From: SIG77 sp045589595
Lineage (GTDB): Bacteria; Verrucomicrobiota; Lentisphaeria; Victivallales; UBA1829
DNA: 64,000 nucleotides
NCBI GenBank assembly: GCA_045589595.1
Contig: JAZNPK010000024.1
Span: 1-64,000, forward strand
Direction: 5' to 3'
Under the pieces are notes generated by a model that saw only the letters and a list, made by a program, of their open reading frames with translations, was not told the DNA's origin and made no database searches. The translations under genes were made by a program, and so were the position numbers. Positions 1 to 8,031 of this stretch are shown here, in pieces (position 1 is the stretch's first letter; each line of letters opens with the position of its first letter).

Positions 1-157
1 AAAAAAAAAAAAAAAAAACCCCCCCGCGGGGCGGGGGGGGGCGGAAAAGCCCCGCCCCCCCCCGGGCGGCGCCCCGCGGCGTGACGCCCCGCCCGCGCCG
101 CAGCCCGCTGCCGCGGGCTGCGGCATGGGCGGGGTGTGCGCGGTCCGGGGACCGCGC
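1..157. repeat. GC-rich hairpin island at the window start
   Basis: Eighteen A residues are followed by about 140 bases that are nearly all G and C. A C-rich/G-rich fold spans roughly 28-62. A 12-bp perfect stem pairs 97-108 with 113-124, bracketed by 87-94 and 127-134. A second 9-bp stem pairs 138-146 with 149-157. No gene is visible. This resembles the multi-hairpin gene-end elements found elsewhere in the window, but the left half is cut off. The homopolymer runs could also mark a contig edge or assembly error. Confidence 0.5.
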
Positions 158-190
158 GAAGCCGTGCCTTTCCTTCACCGGTGGCGGTGT

Positions 191-230
191 GCTGAAAAAG
201 AAACGGGACAGCGCGTGCTGTCCCGTAAGA
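191..230 (-). terminator. Rho-independent terminator of the aminotransferase gene
   Basis: A perfect 10-bp stem (203-212 with 217-226, four-base loop) lies 37 bases past the stop codon. Read on the minus strand it is followed by TTTCTTTTT, the usual intrinsic terminator layout. Confidence 0.8.
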
Positions 231-262
231 TTTACTGCAAAATCTGTGTTGCGGCTGACCGT

Positions 263-1534
263 TTATTCCACGGACTCCAGCAGTTTGTTGACGCCTGCGA
301 GTTTGATGCAGACGCAAACCAGTTCGATGGCAGTTTTCAGTTCATCGTATGTGGGATATGTGGGGGCCAGCCGGATATTGGAATCGTCCGGATCTTTTCC
401 GTAGGGGAACGTCGCACCGGCATTTGTCAGTTTCACTCCGGCATTTTTTGCCAGTTCCACGGTTGCTTTGGCGCAGCCGGGGAGGGTATCGAGTGCGACG
501 AAATAACCGCCCTGGGGTCTTGTCCATTTGGCGAGTCCGGTATCGCTGAGTTCCCGATCGAGTGTCTGGAGGACGACATCGAATTTCGGGCGCAGTTCTG
601 CCGCGAGTTTTTCCATGTGGTCTTTGACGCCTTCGGGATTTTTCAGGTATGTCACGGTACGGAGCTGATTGAGTTTATCGTGTCCGATTGTCTGCATCCC
701 CATGTGTTTTTTGATCTCTTTGATATTGGTGGGGCTGGATGCGACGAGGGAGACACCTGCACCGGGGAATGTGATCTTGGAAGTGGAGAAGAAATAGAAC
801 ACGCGGTCCGGAACGCCTGCTTTTTCGCAGACATCAAAAATATCTTTCACTTTATTTTCGGAGTAGATGTGATGGACGCCGTAAGCGTTGTCCCACATGA
901 TCCGGAAATCGGGTGCTGCAGTTTTCATGGAGCCGAGGCGATCGACGGTTTCATCGCTGTAACAGATCCCCTGGGGGTTGGAGTACAGAGGAACGCACCA
1001 GATGCCCTTGATGGAGGGATCTTCCGCCACCAGTTTTTCCACCAGATCCATATCCGGTCCGGTGGAAGTCATGGGGATGGTGATCATTTCGATACCCAGA
1101 TCTTCACAGATTCCGAAATGGCGGTCGTAACCGGGGCTTGGACAAAGGAATTTGATTTTTCCCTGTCTGACCCACGGTTCATTGCTGCCGGTACCGAAGA
1201 GCATGAAGCGCACCATGGCATCATACATCAGGTTCAGGCTTGAGTTGCCGCCGATGATGAGTTTTTCCATGGGGATGTTCAAAAGACCGGAGAACAGTTT
1301 TTTTGCTTCGGGGATGCCGTCAAGACCGCCGTAATTCCGTGCATCGACACCGTCTTCGGTAATATATTTTGTCAGTGTGAAAAGGATTCCGTTGGTCAGG
1401 TCAAGCTGTGTGCCTGCGGGTTTGCCCCGGGACATGTCCAGTTTCAGGTTCCGGGCCTGGAATTCATGATACTGTTTTTCCAGATCTTCCTTCAGGGCGA
1501 GCAACTTCACTTTTGAGAACGCTCTGACTGCCAT
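263..1534 (-). CDS. Aspartate aminotransferase, type Ic family (PLP-dependent)
   Basis: This 423-residue protein matches the class I aminotransferase subgroup (Pfam PF12897) that interconverts aspartate/oxaloacetate and glutamate/2-oxoglutarate in the cytoplasm. Visible family features are SRGKP near residue 35, GGNSS near 95, YSNPQG near 184, the Asp-Asn-Ala-Tyr segment at 215-218 that contacts the PLP ring, and STSK at 250-253, whose Lys253 should form the Schiff base. An upstream in-frame extension of 27 residues is rejected because the ATG at 1534 has AAGGA about 10 bases ahead and the predicted promoter lies inside that extension. It is transcribed alone, divergently from the etf operon. 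Family assignment is firm; exact amino-acid preference is inferred. Confidence 0.88.
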   Translation of the reverse strand: MAVRAFSKVKLLALKEDLEKQYHEFQARNLKLDMSRGKPAGTQLDLTNGILFTLTKYITEDGVDARNYGGLDGIPEAKKLFSGLLNIPMEKLIIGGNSSLNLMYDAMVRFMLFGTGSNEPWVRQGKIKFLCPSPGYDRHFGICEDLGIEMITIPMTSTGPDMDLVEKLVAEDPSIKGIWCVPLYSNPQGICYSDETVDRLGSMKTAAPDFRIMWDNAYGVHHIYSENKVKDIFDVCEKAGVPDRVFYFFSTSKITFPGAGVSLVASSPTNIKEIKKHMGMQTIGHDKLNQLRTVTYLKNPEGVKDHMEKLAAELRPKFDVVLQTLDRELSDTGLAKWTRPQGGYFVALDTLPGCAKATVELAKNAGVKLTNAGATFPYGKDPDDSNIRLAPTYPTYDELKTAIELVCVCIKLAGVNKLLESVE

Positions 1535-1586
1535 GATCGTTTTTCCTTGTATTGAGTTCTGTGTTACACAAAATAAAACAGCGCGT

Positions 1587-1615
1587 AATATACACCGGTC
1601 GCAATCAAAATACAA
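1587..1615 (-). promoter_or_regulatory. Predicted promoter of the aminotransferase gene
   Basis: On the minus strand TTGTAT (1610-1615) is separated by 17 bp from TATATT (1587-1592). Start codon at 1534. Confidence 0.6.
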
Positions 1616-1655
1616 TTATCGCATGCAAAATAAAACGCAAAATTTTTGCCGGACC

Positions 1656-1684
1656 TTGTAAACTGCGGCGAGTTGTGCTATATT
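1656..1684 (+). promoter_or_regulatory. Predicted promoter of the etfBA-oxidase operon
   Basis: TTGTAA (1656-1661), 17-bp spacer, TATATT (1679-1684). The etfB start follows at 1731. Confidence 0.65.
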
Positions 1685-1730
1685 CGCAACAGATTTACCA
1701 TAAAGAATCATAGAGAAAGCGATAACCGGA

Positions 1731-2534
1731 ATGAAGACAGCTGTTTGTATTAAACAGGTCCCCGGCACGACACAGGTCGAGATCGACCCGGTCACCGGGA
1801 CCCTCAAGCGCGACGGCGTGGAATCCAAAATGAATCCCTACGATCTGTACGCACTGGAAACCGCATTGCGCCTCAAAGAACGCTGCGGCGGAAGTGTGAC
1901 AGTTCTGACAATGGGACCGATGCAGGCGCAAAGTGTTTTGCGCGAAGCTTTTATGATGGGCGCAGACGAAGCGTTTATTCTCTCGGACAGAAAATTCGGC
2001 GGCGCGGATGTTCTGGCAACGTCCTACACATTGGCGCAGGGATTGAAAAAAGCCGGAGATTTTGACCTTATCATCTGCGGCAAACAGACCACGGACGGCG
2101 ATACCGCGCAGGTCGGTGCCGAACTGGCTGAATTTCTGCAGATCCCCCACGTGACAGGTGTTTGCCGCATTGATGATGCCGCCCTCTGCGACGGATCGAT
2201 CACGGTGGATCTTGATATGCCCCTCCACATCGAAACGGTGCGCGTGTCGTTCCCCTGTCTGATCACAGTGGAGAAGGGGATCTTTGAGCCGCGTCTGCCA
2301 TCGTACCGGAAAAAACTTGCCACGGCGGACCGCCCCATATCCGTTCTGACGCTGTCGGATCTGCCGGATACGGATCCCGATCATTACGGCTTGAACGGTT
2401 CCCCGACCCAGGTCAAACGGATCTTTCCGCCGGAAACCGATACGGAACACGAATTCTGGACCGGAAGCGGAGAGGAATCGGCGGAAAAACTGTTCCGGTT
2501 TCTTGAAGACAAAAAATTTCTGCAGCAGTTGTAA
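1731..2534 (+). CDS. etfB: Electron transfer flavoprotein beta subunit
   Basis: EtfB/FixA family, 267 residues, the usual length. It carries the N-terminal MKTAVCIKQVP start and the segment DGDTAQVGAELAE near residues 121-133. In confurcating/bifurcating Etfs this segment binds an FAD where simple Etfs hold AMP. With EtfA it forms a soluble flavoprotein that passes electrons between NADH, ferredoxin and a partner dehydrogenase. It is the first gene of a three-gene operon, with 12 bp to etfA. The partner FAD oxidase downstream and the ferredoxin-like domain on EtfA argue for a confurcating dehydrogenase rather than a fatty-acid oxidation Etf. The bifurcating role is inference from context and motif. 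Confidence 0.9.
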   Translation: MKTAVCIKQVPGTTQVEIDPVTGTLKRDGVESKMNPYDLYALETALRLKERCGGSVTVLTMGPMQAQSVLREAFMMGADEAFILSDRKFGGADVLATSYTLAQGLKKAGDFDLIICGKQTTDGDTAQVGAELAEFLQIPHVTGVCRIDDAALCDGSITVDLDMPLHIETVRVSFPCLITVEKGIFEPRLPSYRKKLATADRPISVLTLSDLPDTDPDHYGLNGSPTQVKRIFPPETDTEHEFWTGSGEESAEKLFRFLEDKKFLQQL

Positions 2535-2546
2535 GGAGAGATCATT

Positions 2547-3737
2547 ATGGCTTATATCAGGATCAATCAGGCAGCGGCTGCTGATAAAAAATCCCTGACG
2601 GAACTCTGTCCGTTTCAGGCGATTGAGTTTGACGCCGCATCCGATACACTGTCCATCAACGCTGCATGCCGTATGTGCCGTCTGTGCATCAAACGCGGCA
2701 ACGGCGTGTTTGAACTGGTGGAGGAAAAACGGAGACCCGCCGTGGATAAAAATCTCTGGAGGGGGATCGCAGTCGTGGCGGAGATCGCAGCCGGCAGAGT
2801 TCATCCCGTGACCTTTGAACTGATCGGCAAGGCGAAGGAACTGGCGGCGAAAGTCAATGCCCCCGTTTACGGTCTTGTGATCGGTGCGGATGTGGAGGAA
2901 CAGGCGGCATCCCTTCTCGCATACGGCGCCGATGAAGTACATGTGTACGATCAGGAGGAACTGCGCTGTTTCCGGACGGAACCCTACACGGCGGCACTGG
3001 AAGATTTCATTCATGCGGTCCATCCATCCGTTGTGCTTGTGGGCGGTACGCCTTCCGGCAGATCCCTTGCGCCCCGTACTGCGGCGCGGTTCCGGACGGG
3101 GTTGACGGCGGACTGTACGGTGCTGGATATTTCCGCGGAAACAACAGACCTTGACCAGATCCGTCCGGCTTACGGCGGCAACATCATGGCGCACATCAAT
3201 ACGCCCGATCACCGTCCCCAGTTTGCCACAGTGCGATACAAAATCTTTGCCATTCCGCCCAAAGTGGAAAATCCTTCCGGCAGGATCGTGCATCATACGC
3301 TGTCGGCAGATCAGCTTGTGTCCGGGATCGAAGTCCTGGCGCTCAATCCCAAAGCCGCCGAGACCGGGATCGAAGATGCGGAAGTCATCGTTGTGGCGGG
3401 CAGAGGCGTGAAAAAGGCGTCGGATCTGGCGCTGATCGGGGAACTGGCGTCCCTGCTGAACGGAAAAGTCGCATCCACCCGTGCGCTGGTCGAAGCCGGT
3501 TGGACCGATCCCCGGCAGCAGATCGGCTTGAGTGGCAGAACGGTGAAACCGAAACTGATCATCACCTGCGGCGTATCGGGCGCGATCCAGTTCGTTGCCG
3601 GGATGAACGGAGCGGAAAAGATCATTGCCATCAACACCGATCCGGACGCATCCATCTTCAAAACTGCCCACATCGGGATCGTCGGCGATCTTTATGAGAT
3701 CGTTCCGGCACTGATCCGCAGGATCAAGGGAGAATGA
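2547..3737 (+). CDS. etfA: Electron transfer flavoprotein alpha subunit with N-terminal iron-sulfur domain
   Basis: The 396-residue EtfA is about 70 residues longer than classic EtfA. The extra N-terminus holds Cys21, Cys41, Cys44 and Cys47 in a ferredoxin-like layout able to ligate one 4Fe-4S cluster. The C-terminal FAD domain is clear: GLSGRTVKPKL, then CGVSGAIQF and INTDPDASIF, typical of EtfA. AAGGAGAG lies 8 bases ahead of the ATG. The stop lies 2 bp before the preferred start of the oxidase. The Fe-S-bearing EtfA form is known from LctC of Acetobacterium woodii lactate dehydrogenase. This supports electron flow to or from ferredoxin, but the substrate is not proven by sequence. Confidence 0.9.
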   Translation: MAYIRINQAAAADKKSLTELCPFQAIEFDAASDTLSINAACRMCRLCIKRGNGVFELVEEKRRPAVDKNLWRGIAVVAEIAAGRVHPVTFELIGKAKELAAKVNAPVYGLVIGADVEEQAASLLAYGADEVHVYDQEELRCFRTEPYTAALEDFIHAVHPSVVLVGGTPSGRSLAPRTAARFRTGLTADCTVLDISAETTDLDQIRPAYGGNIMAHINTPDHRPQFATVRYKIFAIPPKVENPSGRIVHHTLSADQLVSGIEVLALNPKAAETGIEDAEVIVVAGRGVKKASDLALIGELASLLNGKVASTRALVEAGWTDPRQQIGLSGRTVKPKLIITCGVSGAIQFVAGMNGAEKIIAINTDPDASIFKTAHIGIVGDLYEIVPALIRRIKGE

Positions 3738-3739
3738 AC

Positions 3740-5143
3740 ATGAATCCTTACAAAATGATTGATGAAAACGATATCGCCGCCCTGAAACAGATCTTTACTG
3801 CAGAGCGGGTCATTCCCGGAGCTGATGTGCCGGAAGATTTCTGCCATGATGAACTTTCCGGCACAAAACACAGACCGGATGTAATGGTCCGGGCGGCATC
3901 CGCTGAAGAAATCGCCGCCCTGATGAAATACGCCTCTGCCAACCGCATCCCCGTCACGCCCCGCGGACAGGGTACCGGGCTGGTGGGCGGTGCCGTTCCA
4001 ATGAGCGGCGGCATCCTGCTGGATATGAGCGGCATGAACCGCATCCTTGAACTGGATGAGGAGAATATGACCCTTACCGTTGAACCGGGCGTCCTGTTGA
4101 TGGAAGTGGCAAAATTCGCCGAGGATCACGGTCTGTTTTATCCGCCTGATCCCGGTGAGAAAACGGCGACCATCGGCGGCAATATCAGCACCAATGCGGG
4201 CGGAATGAGAGCTGTCAAATACGGCGTAACACGCGATTATGTCCGCGGATTGGAAGTCGTTCTGCCGGATGGTTCCATGATCTCCCCCGGTGGTAAGATC
4301 GTGAAAAACAGTTCCGGTTACAGCCTGAAAGATTTGATCGTCGGGTCCGAAGGTACGCTGGGGATCGTGACAAAAGCCGTTCTCCGTCTGCTGCCGCTCC
4401 CCAAATACAAAATCAGCCTTCTGGTTCCTTTCGCGGATCTGACCGTTGCCATCCGTGCCGTTCCCGCCGTGATCCGTGCAAGTTCATCTGTGCCCACCGC
4501 TGTGGAATTTATGGAACGGGAAGTGATCCTTGCCGCCGAACAGTTCCTCGGCAGAAAATTCCCCGATAATACTTCCGATGCCTATCTGCTGCTGACATTC
4601 GACGGCGCCGCAAAAGATGAAGTGGAACGCGCCTGTGATCACGCCGCACAAACTTGTATCGATGCCGGGGCGATCGATGTGTTCATCTCCGATTCCGCAG
4701 AACGGAACGAATCCATCTGGGCGGCACGCAGCGCATTCCTCGAAGCCATCAAGGCTTCCACCAGCGAAATGGATGAGTGCGACGTTGTCGTGCCGCGCCG
4801 GTTTGTGGCGGATCTTATTGATTTTACACGGGAACTCCAGAAAAAATACAACGTCCGCATCCGTTCCTTCGGTCATGCAGGAGACGGCAATCTGCATATC
4901 TATGTTCTGCGCGATCAACTGGGCGGTGACGACTGGAATACCACACTCAATGCCACATTCGCTGAACTCTACGGAAAAGCCCGCAGTCTCGGCGGAAAAG
5001 TCTCCGGCGAACACGGGATCGGCTACGCGAAAAAATCCTATCTGGTGGAATCACTTTCACCCGAAGAACGGGCGTTGATGAAGGGCATCAAACAGGTGTT
5101 CGATCCCTTCAGTATCCTCAATCCGGGCAAAGTTGTGGAATAA
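3740..5143 (+). CDS. FAD-linked 2-hydroxyacid (lactate/glycolate) dehydrogenase, LctD/GlcD family
   Basis: A 467-residue member of the FAD-binding type 4 oxidase family. It has PRGQGTGLVGGAVP near residue 75 and GGNISTNAGGMRAVKYG near 140 for FAD binding. In the C-terminal cap there are FGHAGDGNLH and SGEHGIG, with His residues typical of GlcD and D-lactate dehydrogenases. An ATG six bases upstream (3734) would overlap the etfA stop. I prefer 3740 because AGGGAG lies 7 bases before it and only 1 base before 3734. With etfB and etfA it forms an LctBCD-like unit that would oxidise lactate with NAD+ while consuming reduced ferredoxin. Lactate against glycolate or another hydroxyacid cannot be decided from sequence. 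Confidence 0.85.
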   Translation: MNPYKMIDENDIAALKQIFTAERVIPGADVPEDFCHDELSGTKHRPDVMVRAASAEEIAALMKYASANRIPVTPRGQGTGLVGGAVPMSGGILLDMSGMNRILELDEENMTLTVEPGVLLMEVAKFAEDHGLFYPPDPGEKTATIGGNISTNAGGMRAVKYGVTRDYVRGLEVVLPDGSMISPGGKIVKNSSGYSLKDLIVGSEGTLGIVTKAVLRLLPLPKYKISLLVPFADLTVAIRAVPAVIRASSSVPTAVEFMEREVILAAEQFLGRKFPDNTSDAYLLLTFDGAAKDEVERACDHAAQTCIDAGAIDVFISDSAERNESIWAARSAFLEAIKASTSEMDECDVVVPRRFVADLIDFTRELQKKYNVRIRSFGHAGDGNLHIYVLRDQLGGDDWNTTLNATFAELYGKARSLGGKVSGEHGIGYAKKSYLVESLSPEERALMKGIKQVFDPFSILNPGKVVE

Positions 5144-5174
5144 GCGTAAAACCGCAAAACAGCCACACCCCCCT

Positions 5175-5252
5175 GAAACGACAACGTGCCGGATGCGCGC
5201 GCGAAAGTGCGGCATGTCCGGCACGTGTTTCATCTGTACCCGCAGCCCGGGT
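5175..5252. terminator. Hairpin region between convergent genes
   Basis: ACGTGCCGGA (5184-5193) pairs with TCCGGCACGT (5217-5226), extended by GAAAC/GTTTC at 5175-5179 and 5227-5231. A smaller ACCCG/CGGGT stem follows near 5238-5252. It lies between the stops of two convergent genes. There is no strong T-tract, so termination is inferred. Confidence 0.5.
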
Positions 5253-5674
5253 CAGAAGGATTGGAACGCGTCGATCAACTTTTCTCTGATCTCTCCGGGG
5301 AACGCTTCATAATCGATCATCACGAAAGAGCCGTGACGCATCGCGGGAAACTTCAGGGTCATGATGTAGAGATAGCCGTGTTCATCCACATAATCCAGCT
5401 TTTTCTGCATCTTTTTCCGGTCTGTATTGTATTTGAGGAACACGACCTGCCGGTCGTTGATCCGCAGGGCGAATCCGCTTTCGGCGCCCGGAGGACCGAC
5501 TTCCCACGGACCATCCCATGCAGCTCCGGTTTTCAGCATCATATGATTGGCAAGTTCGTTGATGGTCCGCTCATTGTTTTGGACCGATATGCATCCGGTC
5601 GCAATGAGCATTGCGGCAAAAACTGCCAGGGCGCAGCACATCTTTTTCAAAAGGTTTATCATTCTTTGTGTCAT
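5252..5674 (-). CDS. Small predicted lipoprotein, function unknown
   Basis: About 140 residues. The N-terminus is a lipoprotein signal: a basic start, the hydrophobic run ALAVFAAML, then the lipobox IATGC. The mature part is soluble-looking, without recognised domains, and contains YVDEHGYLYIMTLKFP. The start is uncertain. Upstream ATG (5695) and TTG (5731) codons are in frame, but the predicted promoter would start transcription near 5697. I therefore take the ATG at 5674; 5662 is also possible. The gene is transcribed alone, divergent from trmL. A function cannot be assigned. Confidence 0.6.
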   Translation of the reverse strand: MTQRMINLLKKMCCALAVFAAMLIATGCISVQNNERTINELANHMMLKTGAAWDGPWEVGPPGAESGFALRINDRQVVFLKYNTDRKKMQKKLDYVDEHGYLYIMTLKFPAMRHGSFVMIDYEAFPGEIREKLIDAFQSF

Positions 5675-5703
5675 CTTTCCGGTCTTGGATTTCATTTTTT
5701 CTA

Positions 5704-5731
5704 ATTTAATACACTTTTTTATGTTTTTCAA
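5704..5731 (-). promoter_or_regulatory. Predicted promoter of the lipoprotein gene, head to head with that of trmL
   Basis: Minus strand: TTGAAA (5726-5731), 16 bp, TTAAAT (5704-5709). Its -35 box is one base from the -35 box of the divergent trmL promoter. Confidence 0.5.
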
Positions 5732-5732
5732 G

Positions 5733-5760
5733 TTGAAAGAACGGATTTTGCGATTATCTT
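5733..5760 (+). promoter_or_regulatory. Predicted promoter of the trmL operon
   Basis: TTGAAA (5733-5738), 16 bp, TATCTT (5755-5760). The trmL start is at 5813. Confidence 0.6.
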
Positions 5761-5812
5761 AAAGAATATTCTGATAAGATACACAAAAATAACGGATGAC
5801 AAGGCTGATCAC

Positions 5813-6304
5813 ATGGAGCGCAGGATAGAGTCCCCCCTGTTCAATATTGTTCTCTTTGAACCGGAGATCCCGCAGAACACCGGAAACATCGGCAGGATCG
5901 CAGTCAATACTTTTTCCCGGCTGCACCTGATCGAGCCGGTCGGATTTTCTTTTGAGGATAAACATCTCCGCCGCGCCGGTATGGATTACTGGAAACATGT
6001 GGATTGTGTCATGCACGCAAACTGGGCGGATTTTCTTGTCAGCAAAGGCGATGCCCCGGTTTATTTCTTTTCCACCAAAGCCACCCGTGAATATTGGGAT
6101 TGCCCCTTTGAGCCGGGTGCGTATCTGGTCTTCGGAAAAGAAAGTGCAGGGCTCCCGTCGGAGATCCATGAAGCATGGCAGGATTCTTTTTATACGATCC
6201 CGATGCCCGGAAATTTCAGCCGCAGTCTGAACCTGGCAAATTCTGTCGGTGTCGCTGTTTATGAAGGTCTGCGCAAACAGCCGCAGGCTTGGAGGAATAT
6301 TTGA
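5813..6304 (+). CDS. trmL: tRNA (cytidine/uridine-34-2'-O)-methyltransferase TrmL
   Basis: A SPOUT-fold RNA 2'-O-methyltransferase of 163 residues, the expected length for TrmL/YibK. It methylates the wobble nucleotide of certain leucine tRNAs using S-adenosylmethionine. Diagnostic segments are NIVLFEPEIPQNTGNIGR at the N-terminus and LVFGKESAGLP followed by IPMPGNFSRSLNLANSV near the C-terminus, which form the trefoil-knot SAM site. AAGG lies about 9 bases before the ATG. It leads a three-gene run with a PP2C phosphatase (1 bp apart) and a HAD phosphatase. These neighbours have no obvious link to tRNA modification. Confidence 0.93.
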   Translation: MERRIESPLFNIVLFEPEIPQNTGNIGRIAVNTFSRLHLIEPVGFSFEDKHLRRAGMDYWKHVDCVMHANWADFLVSKGDAPVYFFSTKATREYWDCPFEPGAYLVFGKESAGLPSEIHEAWQDSFYTIPMPGNFSRSLNLANSVGVAVYEGLRKQPQAWRNI

Positions 6305-6305
6305 T

Positions 6306-7160
6306 ATGAGTAATTTTGATTCAACTGCAACCCGCCCTCTGCCGCGGATGAAAGCCGAACAGCCCGCTCCAGCAGCTCCGGCGGCAAAAACTGAGACCAA
6401 TGCCGTATTCCGGCCGGATATGATCTACGCCGATTCCCATCGGGGATTGGTCAGACACGGCAATCAGGATTCTTTTGCTTATACGGTGCGTGACGAAGGA
6501 AATCTGGTTTTTATGCTGGTCGCAGACGGCATCGGCGGAAATGAAGGCGGAGACCTTGCAAGCCGTTTCGTGTCGGAAATGCTGCTCCGGGATTTTCAGG
6601 CGTACCGTCAGGATCCGGACCAGAACCCGGATAAACAGATGATCGCATTCCTGAAAAAATGTCTGATCCTCGCAAACAGCGCATTGAAAAATCTGAACAG
6701 AAATTACAATATCGCTCACCCGATGGGGACCACGGTCGCCGTACTGGTGCTGACGCCGGAAAAAGCATATACCGCTCACGCCGGTGACAGCCGTGTTTAC
6801 CGGCTGCGCAAAGGGGAACTGAAGCATCTGACACAGGATCACAGCATCGTTGCTGAACTGGTCCGCAGCGGTAAATTGACCGAGGAAGAAGCAAAATCAC
6901 ACCCCATGGCACACGTGATCTCCCAGTCCATCGGCGTCAGAACGGACATCAATCCGGATTTTTCCGTTTATGATCACCAGCCCGGAGACCGGTATATGAT
7001 CTGTTCCGACGGCGTTCTGCTTCATCTTGCCGATCCCGGGATCCATCAGGTCCTTGCCGCTGCAAAAAATGCAAGGGATGCCGTCCGGAATCTCATCACT
7101 CTGGGATTGCGCGGCGGCGGCGGCGATAACATTACATCCCTGTGCGCATTTACGGAATAA
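6306..7160 (+). CDS. PP2C-family serine/threonine protein phosphatase
   Basis: This 284-residue cytoplasmic phosphatase of the bacterial Stp1/PrpC type removes phosphate from Ser/Thr residues in a metal-dependent way. The metal-binding motifs are present: the N-terminal SHRGLVRHGNQDSF block, VADGIGGNEGGDLAS, the GTTVAVLVL and HAGDSRVYRL strands, and the C-terminal GGGGDNIT with the final metal Asp. An N-terminal extension of about 40 residues rich in Pro and Ala precedes the domain and may be flexible. Start at 6306 is supported by GGAGG about 10 bases ahead; a longer frame from 6249 overlaps trmL without such a site. No partner Ser/Thr kinase is in the window. Confidence 0.9.
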   Translation: MSNFDSTATRPLPRMKAEQPAPAAPAAKTETNAVFRPDMIYADSHRGLVRHGNQDSFAYTVRDEGNLVFMLVADGIGGNEGGDLASRFVSEMLLRDFQAYRQDPDQNPDKQMIAFLKKCLILANSALKNLNRNYNIAHPMGTTVAVLVLTPEKAYTAHAGDSRVYRLRKGELKHLTQDHSIVAELVRSGKLTEEEAKSHPMAHVISQSIGVRTDINPDFSVYDHQPGDRYMICSDGVLLHLADPGIHQVLAAAKNARDAVRNLITLGLRGGGGDNITSLCAFTE

Positions 7161-7170
7161 GGGAAAAACA

Positions 7171-7989
7171 ATGAAACTTCAACCGCGTGAAGAACGCCTT
7201 ATCCGGACCCGGCACGTTTTTCTGGATATGGACGGTACCATTTATCACGGCAGCACGCTGTTCCCGACCACGATGCCCTTTCTGGATTTTTTGACTGCGC
7301 AGGGGATCGGTTATACATTTCTGACCAATAATTCATCTTACGGACCCGAAGAATATATCGCAAGACTCGGCAGATTCGGTATAAAAGTCGGCGCTGAAAA
7401 CTTCTACATCTCCACCGATTATACCGTCGATTATCTGAAACGGAATATGCCGGATGTCAAACGCCTGTTCGTTCTGGGAATGCCATGCCTGAAACGGGCA
7501 ATGGCTGAAGCCGGATTTACCGTGACGGAAGACGATCCGCAGGTCGTGATCATCGGTTTTGACCGACAGCTTACATACGAAAATCTCTGTCGCGCCGCCT
7601 GGTTCCTCCGCAACGGCGTGCCGGGCATCGCAACTCATCCGGATGTGTTCTGCCCCACCGATCAGCCCACTTGGCTCGTCGATTGCGGCGCCGTTACCGC
7701 ATGTCTGGAAAAAGCCACCAATACGAAAATTCTCGTCCTCGGCAAACCCGATCCCGGTCTGCTCCGCGAAGCCGCATGCCGGAAAGGCGTGGATGTTTCC
7801 AATACCCTCATGTGCGGTGACAGACTTTCCACCGATATTTCCCTCGGCGTCAACGCCGGTGCAATGACTTGTCATGTGACAACACCCGGTGCCGATTTGA
7901 TCGTCCGGACAGACATCAAACCCGATTATGCCGTGAACAACCTCGGCGAACTGCAGACCGTCTGGGAAAATGCCCTCCGCTTCCGCTGA
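7171..7989 (+). CDS. HAD-IIA family sugar-phosphatase (NagD-like)
   Basis: This 272-residue haloacid dehalogenase-superfamily hydrolase of subclass IIA dephosphorylates small phosphate esters in the cytoplasm. Motif I is FLDMDGTIYHG, motif II TNNSSYGPEEY, the lysine motif GKPDPGLL and motif IV CGDRLSTDISLGVNAGA. The C2-type cap sits between motifs II and III, as in NagD and AraL. AAGGGA lies close before the ATG. It is the third gene of the trmL-PP2C run, 10 bp after the phosphatase. The natural substrate cannot be read from sequence; UMP, ribose-5-P and glycerol phosphates are used by relatives. Confidence 0.88.
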   Translation: MKLQPREERLIRTRHVFLDMDGTIYHGSTLFPTTMPFLDFLTAQGIGYTFLTNNSSYGPEEYIARLGRFGIKVGAENFYISTDYTVDYLKRNMPDVKRLFVLGMPCLKRAMAEAGFTVTEDDPQVVIIGFDRQLTYENLCRAAWFLRNGVPGIATHPDVFCPTDQPTWLVDCGAVTACLEKATNTKILVLGKPDPGLLREAACRKGVDVSNTLMCGDRLSTDISLGVNAGAMTCHVTTPGADLIVRTDIKPDYAVNNLGELQTVWENALRFR

Positions 7990-8031
7990 ACGCCTGTAAG
8001 ACACCCCCGGCGCCGCAATATCCGCAGGCGG

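Noticed and set aside
1695..3671. A 658-codon open frame on the minus strand
   Set aside because: It is antisense to etfB and etfA, which are unmistakable, and has no family signature of its own.
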